From the NCBI RefSeq assembly GCF_963675165.1, contig NC_087391.1, positions 639,001-703,000 on the forward strand: 64,000 nucleotides of DNA, read 5' to 3'. The notes below the pieces were generated by a model. The model saw only the letters and a program-made list of their open reading frames with translations. It was not told where the DNA came from and did no database searches. The position numbers and the translations under genes were made by a program. Shown in pieces: positions 1 through 19,370 of the stretch. The first letter of the stretch is position 1; the number at the start of each line of letters is the position of its first letter. Source of the DNA: Halichondria panicea (taxonomy: Eukaryota; Porifera; Demospongiae; Suberitida; Halichondriidae).

Positions 1-120
1 CCGCCCACACACACACCATCACTTGTTACACAGTACGCATGCACACACCCCACCCACACACACACCATCACTTATTACACAGTAAGCACACACGCACGCT
101 ATCACTCATTATACACACAG
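1..120 (+). repeat. CA-rich intron end with ~50-bp tandem duplication
   Basis: This is the 3' end of a HEATR5 intron. A block of about 50 bp (CA tract, then ACCATCACTTGTTACACAGTA) is present twice, with a degenerate third copy, before the acceptor ending in ACACACAG at 120. Confidence 0.6.
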
Positions 121-2858
<2,738 letters not shown>

Positions 2859-3010
2859 AAACTGAGTGCACACATTACTTTGATTGTGGTTTTTAACTGT
2901 GGTAAAATGTTGATTGTTTAATGACATTCATAGAGTACATGCTGGGGAATTCCCCTCTTTAGATGGACTGCACTGCTGAATCATAACTGATCAGCACAAT
3001 AATTATAATT

Positions 3011-4903
3011 ATGGCATCTTTGATGGCCTGTATAGAGGAGAACGGTCCTCACCTCTACTCGTTTGAGTGTCACAGCTCTCTATTACCCAAGAGTGGGAAG
3101 GTCTCAGCCAGCTACACCATCCATGACAACCACCTTCAATACTCGAGTGCCAAAAAGGTCCGTTTGATAATTATATGATCTGAAACGCATACTGTGATCA
3201 TGATATGCATGTGAGCATGTGAACATTGTGTGTGCATTCGATGAGTATACCTCTAATAGTATCAGTAGAGGTGGCCCGGTATACTATACACATGCCCTCA
3301 GGCGTTCCATGCAGCCCCTCCCCTTTAATTACTGTAGGAGTTTACCGAGGCTGACAGTGAGAGACTGTTCCAGTACATTGCTGACCTCGACTACAAGGAG
3401 GGGGGCGTAGCACCTGTCAGAAAAGAGGGCGTGACAGACGACTCCGAGGAGGAGGAGAGTGATGTAGAGGATGAACGAGAGTCCTCAGAACCTTTTGCCT
3501 TCAAGATACACTATACTGACAGTACATCCCCTGCCGTATGGAGTCACCATGCTAGTGAGTGTACCGTAATCGTTCTAAATTTAAGAACTAGTAAAGAATA
3601 ATTATTTTTCTAGAAACAATGTACGAAAAAAATTAATTTTATATATGGGTGTTATAAAAGAGGGCGTCCTAACTGAGGCTGGTTCTATAATTAGAACGTT
3701 TACGGTACCTATATATTCCGCACCGCACCCATAACCCCGCCCCCTCTATAGGTGCGTGTAGCGGTGTGGTGGAGAGACTAGTATGCCTACAACAGTTGAC
3801 GGAGCTCCACCTCTCAGAATGTCCTCTCACCAACGACTCAGTCTACCGGATACAGGTGTGCATGGGTGGTATTGTGTCTTAGCCTCAACTTTCAGTCTTT
3901 TGTGTATAATTGATATAAATTTTATAACCCCCTCGTTTTGTCTCACTTCAGTTTGGACCAGCGTACAATCTCAAGGTGCTGAGACTGGAGAGGTTGTGTC
4001 TACGTCGACTCCACCCTTCCATTGGCCGTCTACGCAGTCTACAAGAGCTCTCTCTCTCTTACAACCGACTCACTGACCTTCCCCTCACCATTAGACTGCT
4101 AAGGAACCTACGACGATTAGACATCACTGGCAACCCATTCTCTCGACTACCAGGAGCAGTCTACCACTTAAAACTGGAGTCTATTATCGGCCTTAACGAG
4201 TGTCCGCTTAAGAAAGATCGACCCTCAGGTTGGTGCTCGAGTATGAACTTGGAGATCTCGTGGAGGAAGCCGCTGAGTATTCGTACTCCTCCCAGAGAGG
4301 AGGTAGCCAGTCTGCAAGAGTGTTGTGTTCAAATGGCTGTAGGTATGGATTGCTGGCAGCTGGAACTGCAGGAGAGGTACACACAGAGGTTGACTGACAT
4401 GGCTGAGACGCAGGGTCTCTGTCAGAACTGCCTCAAATCAGTCAGGAAACTTACCATTCAACACGAATCATTAGGTGTGGGAATATCAGATGTAGATCTA
4501 TGTGTCATAATTATAAGCTAGAATATTTCTGCCTGTCTACATTTCTAATTCCTTTCTGTGCAAGTTCCTTACTAACTATAATTTGCCTGCAGGCTACACA
4601 ATTTATGCACAGGTGGCTCTGTTCTGCAATATCCGTGATGTTCCCTTCAGCTTTATGGCTTGCTCCTCTGACTGCCTGTGGGCTACTGTGTCCACTCTAG
4701 AGAGACTAAACGAGTCCCAGAAAGCTGCTAAGAACTTCTCCAAGCTCCCAAATTGCCACTACAAGCTCAAGTTTGTGCAGGACCTGGAAGAGTTCAGGAA
4801 ATTGCGAGCTCAGAACGTATTGCCCAACACGTTTAAGAAGGCACAAGGCAATCGGCCAGCCTCCCAACTACCAGCTGAACGGTCAAAGTGCACACTTTCG
4901 TGA
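3011..4903 (+). CDS. LRR1: Leucine-rich repeat protein, LRR1-like
   Basis: Five exons (3011-3157, 3338-3554, 3752-3855, 3952-4474, 4593-4903) give a 433-residue protein. The N-terminal half has an acidic stretch (SEEEESDVEDE). The middle holds leucine-rich repeats (LRLERLCLRRLHPSIGRL, then LQELSLSYNRLTDLP, then LRRLDITGNPFSRLP). The C-terminus has paired cysteines (CQNC, then a later SSDC segment). That layout resembles human LRR1 (414 residues), a CRL2 substrate receptor that unloads the CMG helicase, whose tail also has a Cys-rich module. The N-terminus is not obviously similar, so the assignment is moderate; another LRR protein remains possible. The start is the first ATG of the first exon, about 150 bp after HEATR5. 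Intron 2 contains a small inverted-repeat transposon. Confidence 0.72.
3561..3708. mobile_element. TIR element (MITE) in LRR1-like intron 2
   Basis: Ends are inverted repeats of about 20 bp: GTACCGTAATCGTTCTAAAT at the left and the reverse complement GTACCGTAAACGTTCTAATT at the right. It is about 148 bp with no coding capacity. Ends of the form TA|CCGTA match the other short elements in this window, suggesting a TA target duplication. Confidence 0.7.
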
Positions 4904-5325
4904 TATTTTATTTGTATGACATTCTATGCGTGTGTACGTGTGTGTGTAGTGTTTGTGTTTTTTATCTCAATCATAACTAATTTCAATTCTTTTGAATGGT
5001 TTGCTAATAATGAATTGTGTACATGAGAACAGTGTGTACTATGAGCAATTGTTTTTCTCATATGAATAAGGAGTGTACGATTACAAAACGTATTCATTCT
5101 GCAAGCCTAGCTACAAGGGAGTTGCATTGCAGAGATAAATGCTCCCATTGGAATGCTGATTTTGTTCGTGTAATTGGAGAAGGGAGGTTACAATTGTACA
5201 AGTTTTTACCTTTTAAGGAATTTAGAAATTTCAGAGCATGCGTTGTAATCTTGTCAGTGGAAGAACAGCGACACACGCACACTTTTGCAAAGCACCCTGT
5301 ACAGCGAAAGACTGCAGATTGAATC

Positions 5326-11696
<6,371 letters not shown>

Positions 11697-12391
11697 TTCA
11701 ACAAACAAACATTGCCCTCTTGTGTTGGCTTGTGAACTTGTAGTTTTATGAAGTATAATTCGCTCTTAGATTGAACTTGTAGATTGTTATAATTATTGTA
11801 GCTACGTATATTAATTTTCTAGTGTGTGTGCCTGTTTGATTCACTGTGATATTTTCCTTTGGTTTGTGATGCAGAAAGTTATTTTGCCCCCTAAAAATTA
11901 ATTATTGTAACAATACAGACAGTAAATTATAATAATCTTTCAGCTCTTTAATTTACAGAACTTTAATTGTAGGCATAAATATAAATAAGTGTAAAAAATT
12001 TTTAGCTGTTACATGCATGTACACACCTAGTCTGTGCGCTATGGGAATTTCCCTTAAAATCAAATTTAGCACATATCATTACGTAATGATGACATCACTC
12101 TAAAGGGGCTTTTCTCAGAGAGTATACGGATAAATACGGAGGGTATCCAGGTTGCAAAATTAAAAATGGCTGTTACATTTGAATGTCTGTGAACTAATCT
12201 AAAGCTAGCTAACTTGTGTCTACTTGAACAAAGACAACCACGCACCATAGAACACTATTGCTGAAGCCTGGGCGTGTGATTTTCGAAACTGCTGAGTATT
12301 ACTGACCAAGCAAATTTCAGGATTGCGTAACCTTATTCTTAGTTAATTATCTCATGAACACTTGACTTTTGAAACATAGCTACTGAGAAAG
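11697..12391. other. Intergenic, alpha-actinin to PPM1
   Basis: AT-rich spacer. It holds the 3' UTR of alpha-actinin and the upstream region of the phosphatase gene. No coding exon or repeat was recognised. Confidence 0.5.
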
Positions 12392-14493
12392 ATGGGAGCC
12401 TTTTTAGAGAAACCTATAACCGAGAAGAAAACAGACGAAGGAGTGGGCAAAGGCCTCAAGTATGGAGTGTCAGCCATGCAGGGTTGGAGAAAAGAAATGG
12501 AGGACAAGCATGTGTGCTCAACAAACTTCAGTCTACCAGAGCATGCCTTTTTTGGAGTGTTTGATGGTCACGCAGGAGTTGGAGCTTCAACGTACTGTTC
12601 TGAAAACCTATTAATCCGTGTTGTCGAACTCCTCAAGGACAAACCTACTCCTAGCATAGAAGAAATAAAAACTGCCTTGAGTGCAGGATTTCTTGCTCTT
12701 GACGTGGACCTCAGAAAAGTACCTGGTTGGTCATCAGGGGAGATTCGTGGCGGAACTACGGCAGTCACAGTCATGATCACACCGGACAAGATAATCTGGG
12801 GCAATTGCGGCGACTCTCGAGGGATTTTGTGTCGATCTGGCGAAGTCCATTTTGTAACTCAAGACCACAAGCCCAGCAACGACGGAGAGAGAAAAAGAAT
12901 CGAAAAAGCCGGTGGTTCGGTTATGATGCAACGTGTTAACGGATCTCTTGCCGTCTCAAGAGCTTTGGGGGACTTTGAGTTTAAGATGGTCGATGACTTG
13001 GGGCCAACAGAGCAGCTGGTATCCCCCGAGCCAGAGATGACTGTCCTGGACCGAGATAACGAACACGATGAGTTTTTGTTACTCGCCTGTGATGGTGTGT
13101 ATGATGTCATGTCAAATGAAGAAGTAATTAAATTTGTTGGTAACAAGCTCAAGCTAACGTCTAATCTTCCTCAAATTTGCAGTGACTTGATTGATTTGTG
13201 TCTGCACAAGGTAATCTAATTATAAATGTCATTTGGTGCTTTATTAACTTATTTATTTTCGTTTTACAGAACAGCCGTGACAACATGAGTGTGATCCTGA
13301 TCACCTTTGAGGGGGCACCCCAGGTGTCGGAGGAGGCTATTGCAGAGGTTTGTACGGTTATGTCTTCGCAAACGTTTACTTTTGTTCTCACAGGATAAGA
13401 AGCTACAAGAGAAAGTTCACGCTTTCATCAGGGAAGTGATTAAAAGTGAGTGTGTGTGTGTATGGTGGGTGGGTCGTGTATAGGGGGTGTAACTTGTACA
13501 ATCCGCCCGTTTTAGTACCACTAACAAAACGTTATTCAATGACTAACTTCCACCCCTCCACAGAGCTAGTAGAAGTTGCCAGTGACCCTCTAGAGTTGGA
13601 GGAAAACGAAGTTCTCATGAGAGTGGGGGAGGCAGCCAAAACTGATGAAGTGCTATTAGAGTATGACTTCTCCTCACAGTAAGAACCATAACCATGTGGC
13701 AACTATGACATACCGTTCTGTTTTCACAGGAGACCATTTGTGGTGGATGTTCTGGCAGAAAAGAAAAAAGAGAAATTTGGGGAGCCACGAAATTATGACG
13801 GCCCTACTGACGCCTCAGAGGCTCCATCCGACTTCTTTTTTCGACATCCAGCAGATGATATTTTCCCTTCTCAACCCCCACCTACTGTACCGGTGAGCTC
13901 TACACTGGAATGTGTCACTGCTATATACTAGTGTTATCAACTATGTACTGAATGAACGTAACATCTAGATATTGCCTAGCAATTAAAATGCTGAATGCTA
14001 ATTGTTGCCTAGCAGTTAGACACCCACAATGTACATACGCCTGTATAGCTAATTATTGTGTAATACTACATGTAGCATACCGTATAGCGGCATGAGTTTC
14101 GTGGGGTAAAAAATTCGTTCAACTCGAGAAACGGTGGTTTTCGTGAGTAAAAATTTCGTTTAGTCTTGTTGCCTGCACTACGTTCCGGTAAGCCACGCCT
14201 ACGTTAAAATTTTGTTGAGCTCAGCTTGCCCACAAAAATAACGAATATATTTTACCCCACGAAAATTACCCGCTATACGGTATTCTTACACACAAAAAAC
14301 TTTTCATGGTAATCGCCGACACTTTAGTGTCGTATTCTCTGGTAAAACTTAGACGTTATGTGTATGTTTCTTTCGCTCTCTTGTTCAGATGGAAGAGGGT
14401 GGTAGCGATTCGCCGCTGATTACAGAGAACCCCCCAACAACAGACGGCCTATCTTCTCCTCTACAAACTGATAGCAGTACTAACTCGGTGTAA
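12392..14493 (+). CDS. PPM1A: PP2C-family serine/threonine phosphatase, PPM1A/PPM1B type
   Basis: Six exons (12392-13210, 13270-13347, 13394-13445, 13564-13678, 13730-13892, 14389-14493) give 443 residues. The catalytic domain is almost all in exon 1. It has the PP2C metal-binding motifs: MEDKH, FDGHAG, RGGTTAV, GNCGDSRG, SRALGD, CDGVYDVM and DNMSVI. The start MGAFLEKP matches the N-myristoylated start of PPM1A/B (MGAFLDKP in human), so membrane anchoring is likely. The family dephosphorylates Mn/Mg-dependently and turns down stress MAPK, AMPK and Smad signalling. The region after DNMSVI is longer and more acidic or proline-rich than in vertebrate PPM1A and ends in a low-complexity Ser/Thr tail. 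Intron 5 contains a MITE. Whether this is the single ancestor of PPM1A and PPM1B cannot be decided here. Confidence 0.93.
14080..14280. mobile_element. TIR element, CCGTATAGCGG family
   Basis: Terminal inverted repeat CCGTATAGCGG, flanked on both sides by TA (target duplication). The second tier of the inverted repeat is TTTCGTGGGGTAAAA. The interior matches, in opposite orientation, the element at 58135-58294. It lies in intron 5 of the PPM1 gene and is non-coding. Confidence 0.88.
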
Positions 14494-15164
14494 TTTGTTC
14501 ACCTCTACTAGCTCTAGAGTATGTCTTTAAAAGTGTACGTATGCTAGTGTTTATTAAGATAACGAGTTTCAGCCTGGTTGTGTTTGTGTTGTGTGTTGTG
14601 CTTGAACTGGGCATTGGTACTTACTGGATTTTACATTGCTGATCGTGTGTGACTGTAGTCAGTTTATATAATTTCTGTGATAAATGTGCACACACTTATA
14701 TTAATACTTATATGCAACTTTCATAGACTCCACTGATTTTCTGAAATGCTACATGTAACAAAAAATGCTAGCTCTTAGGTAAATCTGATGTGTCTCTTTC
14801 AGTTAATTGTTTGTGTAATAGTATTTGCTCTTCTAAAAGCGTCTTGTTCTCTTTCTTTTTCTGCTGTCGCTCCAAGTCTCTCTGTACCCCTTGTCGCATT
14901 CGCTGTGTGCGTGTGTACGTGTGCATGGTGGTGCAGAGTGTGAATGCATGTATGTGTGCAGTTAGTAAGTTAGTAGAGTTACCTGTCTGTCAGCCTGTTG
15001 GCTGTGATGAACTACGTATATGATCCCTACAGCCAGGCCTAGAGCTCCTACCAAGCTGAGGTTAGCGCCGTTCATCTCTTGTCTCGAGTAACAAGCTCCT
15101 TTTGCACTAAGTAATATTGTAGTTGGCTTGAAATTCGTTTAAATAGGGACTGTACACATGTGTG
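14494..15164. other. Intergenic, PPM1 to LYR-motif gene
   Basis: AT-rich spacer with pyrimidine-rich and TG-rich patches near 14840-14960. No exon, RNA gene or mobile element could be supported. Confidence 0.45.
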
Positions 15165-15443
15165 ATGGAAGTGTTGAGGCTGTACAGAAGAGGACTAAGG
15201 ATTGCCAAGACCGTTCCACTTGTGCAGATAAGAAATAAGCTGAGGTTAGATATAATTATACTCTGATGACATTTCTACTAAATCAGCTAAATCTGCAGGC
15301 ACACAATCAGGGAGTTTATTGAGGTGCATCATTATGAAAAGGACCCAGTGAAAATCAAGGAACTGTTGTGCACTGGAGAGAAGAATCTGCAAGCATTGGA
15401 ACAGTTAGGAACGTTGGACAATAGTAAATGGCTTAGATTATGA
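15165..15443 (+). CDS. Small LYR-motif (Complex1_LYR) mitochondrial protein
   Basis: Two exons (15165-15244, 15299-15443) give a 74-residue protein starting MEVLRLYRRGLR. The N-terminal LYR tripeptide followed by a basic helix, then a second helix of the form DPVKIKELLCTGEKNL, is the pattern of the Complex1_LYR family (LYRM1/2/4, ETFRF1 and others). Members are small, mostly mitochondrial adaptors that bind acyl-carrier protein or Fe-S assembly factors. The intron is 54 bp with a GTTAGA donor and TGCAG acceptor; phase 2 closes correctly (AG|G, giving R). Which paralogue it is cannot be told; the spacing after LYR is closest to LYRM4/ETFRF1-like members by eye. Confidence 0.7.
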
Positions 15444-15552
15444 TATTGCGCATGTGCAAAAAAGTTAATTTTACATGTAAGGCTTCGATGTGGAGCCGCA
15501 CTGTGATCTCAAAGTAAAACAGTAACCATGACAATAAGAAGATAGAAAGAAC

Positions 15553-15824
15553 ATGAACATTGAGTCTTGGTGTCAAGTGGAGAGCAGCTCTAAGGAGAGG
15601 TGGACTCGTACTCAACGCAGACACGATGAGAATGCCTTAAAGAGCACTGTGTTTGATGCTAGGAGTGAGAGCATACCAGAAGGCACAAGCAAACCAAAAG
15701 AGACAGAGCTAGACAAATTGGCCAGGAGAAAAAATTTCAAGCAGAAATGTATGGTTCACATGAAGTATTCATTCAATTTAACATATTGTTTTTCACGCTT
15801 ACAGATGAGACGACATTGCAATGA
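15553..15824 (+). CDS. Possible small gene, unrecognised
   Basis: An ATG at 15553 opens a basic, charged frame beginning MNIESWCQVESSSKERWTR with a later KETELDKLARRKNFKQK segment. It can be read unspliced to 15867 (104 residues). It can also be spliced through a 56-bp intron (15749-15804, GTATGG...TTACAG), ending YETTLQ after 71 residues. Composition looks coding, but I recognise no family and either end may be wrong. It follows the LYR gene by about 110 bp on the same strand, so it could also belong to that transcript's 3' UTR. Confidence 0.35.
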
Positions 15825-16284
<460 letters not shown>

Positions 16285-16931
16285 TCAATAACTTATTACT
16301 AAAGGCTCCTCTTCACAGTCACTAGACTCATCACTGTCTTCATCCTCAGCTAGGGGAGACGGAGACGCCCAGAACCAAGGTATAGTGGGTATACTTTGAC
16401 CCAACTCCTTATCAAGCTGCTCACATGCTTGCTGACTGTGTCTGAAATCTCCCTCCATCCTCATGACTATTTGAGATTGCTGCTTCCGTTGAATAAAGTC
16501 AGTGAGTGTCTGCGTCTGTTGTTCATGTTTCTGGGCCGTCTTTACTGCTTCTTTTTCCTTTAAAAATGAGCTTCTTCCAAGTCCACCTCTACCATCCTTG
16601 AGGACGAGCGGAATCAAATTAGTTTCTCCAGCACCTATGCAACGTAATAAATCAATAAAACATTGTCTGTACACTTCACACCTGATTTGCCAATGCCTGC
16701 TCCTTGTTTGTAGCCCATTTTCTGAAGCAGAGCGAACCCCTTGTTCTCCAAAGAGAGAGGTGTGGCCAGTCCTAGTTTTCTCTTCTCATCCTCAACCACC
16801 TTCTTCTTTTTAGCCTGGGGTCTACCTTTTCCTCCATCATTGATCTTTCTCTTTTGCGACTTTGTGAGGAGTCCTGGTTTAACTTGAGCACTTTGGCTGA
16901 GGAAAACGTCGGACATGTAATCTTCCTCCAT
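16285..16931 (-). CDS. GPATCH11: G-patch domain-containing protein 11
   Basis: Two exons on the minus strand (16931-16682, then 16634-16285) give about 199 residues. It begins MEEDYMSD, as the vertebrate protein does after its first residues. A G-patch follows: ENKGFALLQKMGYKQGAGIGKSG, with the aromatic and glycine positions conserved. Then come a charged coiled region and the conserved MEGDFRHSQQACEQLD segment, and an acidic end. GPATCH11 (CCDC75) is a nuclear and kinetochore-associated protein; G-patches typically activate DEAH helicases. The vertebrate C-terminal zinc-finger-like tail is absent, so this form is shorter. The start codon is 111 bp from the divergent ATG at 17043. Confidence 0.92.
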
Positions 16932-17042
16932 ACTAGTAGGCGTGGTTATTTACTTCTGGGATACTGGAGACCACGCCTTTAAATCTTTTAATTGAGTCAC
17001 GTGCTCTATGTGTTGTCATGTGGTGTAAACTAATTCAAAAAA
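16932..17042. promoter_or_regulatory. Divergent promoter, GPATCH11 / unknown gene
   Basis: Only 111 bp separates two start codons on opposite strands, so both promoters must lie here or overlap 5' UTRs. It contains a CACGTG E-box in the sequence GTCACGTGCTC near 16997 and a similar TCATGTGG. This is inferred from layout only. Confidence 0.55.
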
Positions 17043-19046
17043 ATGGCGGCTGAAAATAGTCAAGACGTTCCTATGGAGGAAATAGCTAGTTTAAAGGAAC
17101 AGATACAGAGCCTTGTGTCACTCAGACTACCAGGATGTAATGTGAATCCACTGTGTGCAGAAAGTTTAAACAAGAGAAAAAGAAAATGGAGAAAAAGGCA
17201 CAAGACAAATGCAGTTGATTTAAAGGAAGGTGAGAGAAGTTATCCACCATAATAAGGCCAGGAAAGTCGATTCCTTGTTTCTCATCAGCCCCTGCTTGTG
17301 GTAAAAGTATGCTTCCTTAACTTTCATTATTGTTCTAAAGCATTGACACACCCCTTAATTGTGCTCTTGAGTGATGTGCCATGTGCTAATTGTTTTTCCT
17401 GTGTAATTTTGAACAATGACCTCCTCCGGCTCCCCTCATGCAAATTGAGGAAGTGGCTGATGAGAAACAAGGCATTCTCGCAATAGTTTTAATGTGTTTA
17501 ATACGATTTAAAGCATTTGGTTATTATTGAAATGCGTACAGTGTACTTAAGGCTCTAATGGTCCTCCTTTGCAGACGCAGTTAGGGGCGATGAAGAGGTT
17601 CGTTGTGAGATGGAGGGCTTACTGAGTGCTGGTTGGGAGGTACAGAATCAATTGGCCTCTGCCCGGAAGGAAGGACTAAATACTACAAGCCAACTACGTG
17701 CTGAAAAGTGGGAGCATTGTCTACTAGCAATTGTGAGTACTCTTTGTTACACGTGTGTACAGTAACACATTTAGCTATTTTCCTCACTCCCTGCAGAACT
17801 ATCGTTTGGGTCAATCTAAGCTGTCTCTGGAAGATGTTCAGCATCTGGCCCCCCGCCACGCTCCCTCTGTGCTCACTTCACAGCCTGTCAACAATTACCA
17901 AGGGATAATATTAGTAAGTTAGTATTTAATGTTGTCTCTGAAGTGAGTACATCTGTTGATTACCTGATTTTTTCTCTCTAGGACTTGCAAGCTGCCCTTG
18001 CTAAAGCTCAGTCGCTCAGAACTGTTGGAAACATGAAGCTTGCAGAGACGCCTCGAGTCCCCATCATCTCTCAGTCCTCCAAGACACCACTCACACCCCT
18101 CCAATCGATAGATGTGCCACCTCTAGAAGAACCCCCTCTGGCACCACCCCTACCCCTTCAGTCAATAGATGTGCCACCTTTTGAAGACCCTCCTGTAACA
18201 CTGCGCTCACTTCTCAAGCCAATAGATGTGACACCTCTAAAAAACAACCCTACAGAACCACAAATACACCTTCAGTCAATAGACGTTCCGCTTTTTGAAC
18301 AATCCCCTGTGGCACCACTAATACCCCTTCAGCCAATAGATGTGCCACCTCTAGAAACCTCCATCATCTCTCAACAAGATACACTACCCATTCATGTACC
18401 TCAACTTATTGAAGAGGCAACTGTCACGGTAATCACTACTCTGCCCATTGTGCCTCAAGATCCGATCAGAATGCCGATTTCTTTTATGCCAGCTAACCCC
18501 TCGTTGACCCCAATCACCTCTACAGACATAACAACAGACTATTCTCGCACCTCAGACACGGATACTTCTCCTCAAATAGGCATGGAGGTTGTGTGTGGTG
18601 GAGTGGAGGAACTTGCAGCCCCTTCAATTGCCATGGACAATGATATCGTGGTTGGAAGCTCAGCCAGTTGTGTATCTCTACAGCAGGAGCAAACCTCTGA
18701 CAGTGATGCTTCTAAAACCCCTGTAAGCAAGAAATCTCGTACCCCTACCTCTAAAACAAGACGTCGTTCTAAAAAAGGCAGTGTTCCACGACGATCGAGC
18801 AAGAGACTATCGAGCAAGTCTCCCCATCCAGAGAACGGTGCATCAGATACCGATACAGACAGTGACTCTCAAATGAGGAAAATGTTGGAGGTTTTAGAGC
18901 GTGCTCCCTATAATCTACGAATACCCCAAAACAACAACCTTGGAGAGAATATACGTTACAGTTTCAAGAATGGAGTCAGTGTGACTGCAGTTGCTAAGAA
19001 AAAAAAGAGACAATCTATCAGCACTCCTAGAGACAAGCACTTGTAG
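17043..19046 (+). CDS. Unrecognised proline-rich basic protein with 19-residue repeats
   Basis: Four exons (17043-17229, 17575-17732, 17797-17913, 17982-19046) give 508 residues with correct phases. The N-terminal 150 residues are predicted helical (LKEQIQSLVSLRL; WEVQNQLASARKEG). Residues about 190-285 hold five copies of a 19-residue repeat around LQSIDVPPLEEPP. A Ser/Thr-rich stretch follows, then a basic patch rich in KKSRTPTSKTRRRSKKG. The C-terminus has a distinct block, RAPYNLRIPQNNNLGENI. The basic patches suggest a nuclear protein. The GVSVTAV segment near the end weakly resembles a PP1-docking RVxF motif. I do not recognise the family and assign no function. It is transcribed divergently from GPATCH11. 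Confidence 0.75.
18099..18360 (+). repeat. 57-bp coding tandem repeat (five copies)
   Basis: Five consecutive 57-bp units encode variants of LQSIDVPPLEEPPLAPPLP with a fixed IDV core. The copies have diverged at protein level (LKPIDVTPLKNNP, LQSIDVPLFEQSP), so the array is old rather than a recent expansion. Confidence 0.8.
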
Positions 19047-19370
19047 CTATATGTATGTACTCATTGGCATTATTATTTAGCTCATTGCATTACCTGCTCC
19101 CTTTTTTTTTCAGATTCGTATTTGCCATTTTTAGATCAAACTTTAATTAAGCCAATCTCCTGATAATAATACTCCAACTACATGTATTAAACACTCAGAC
19201 AATATGTAGATGACCATCAGATCCTCACAGCAGACTTTCCCCTCTGCATGCTCGCGAGACTACATGACTAGCTCAAAGAAGACTAACCTTGTGCACGTGT
19301 AGGTTTTTCACTGTTTCTAACGGTTTAATTAATAGTCTGTAGTGTATTAAAAGACACATGGTGACAAGGG
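19047..19370. other. Intergenic, unknown gene to TRAF
   Basis: 324 bp of AT-rich spacer with the upstream region of the TRAF gene. No feature was recognised. Confidence 0.4.
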
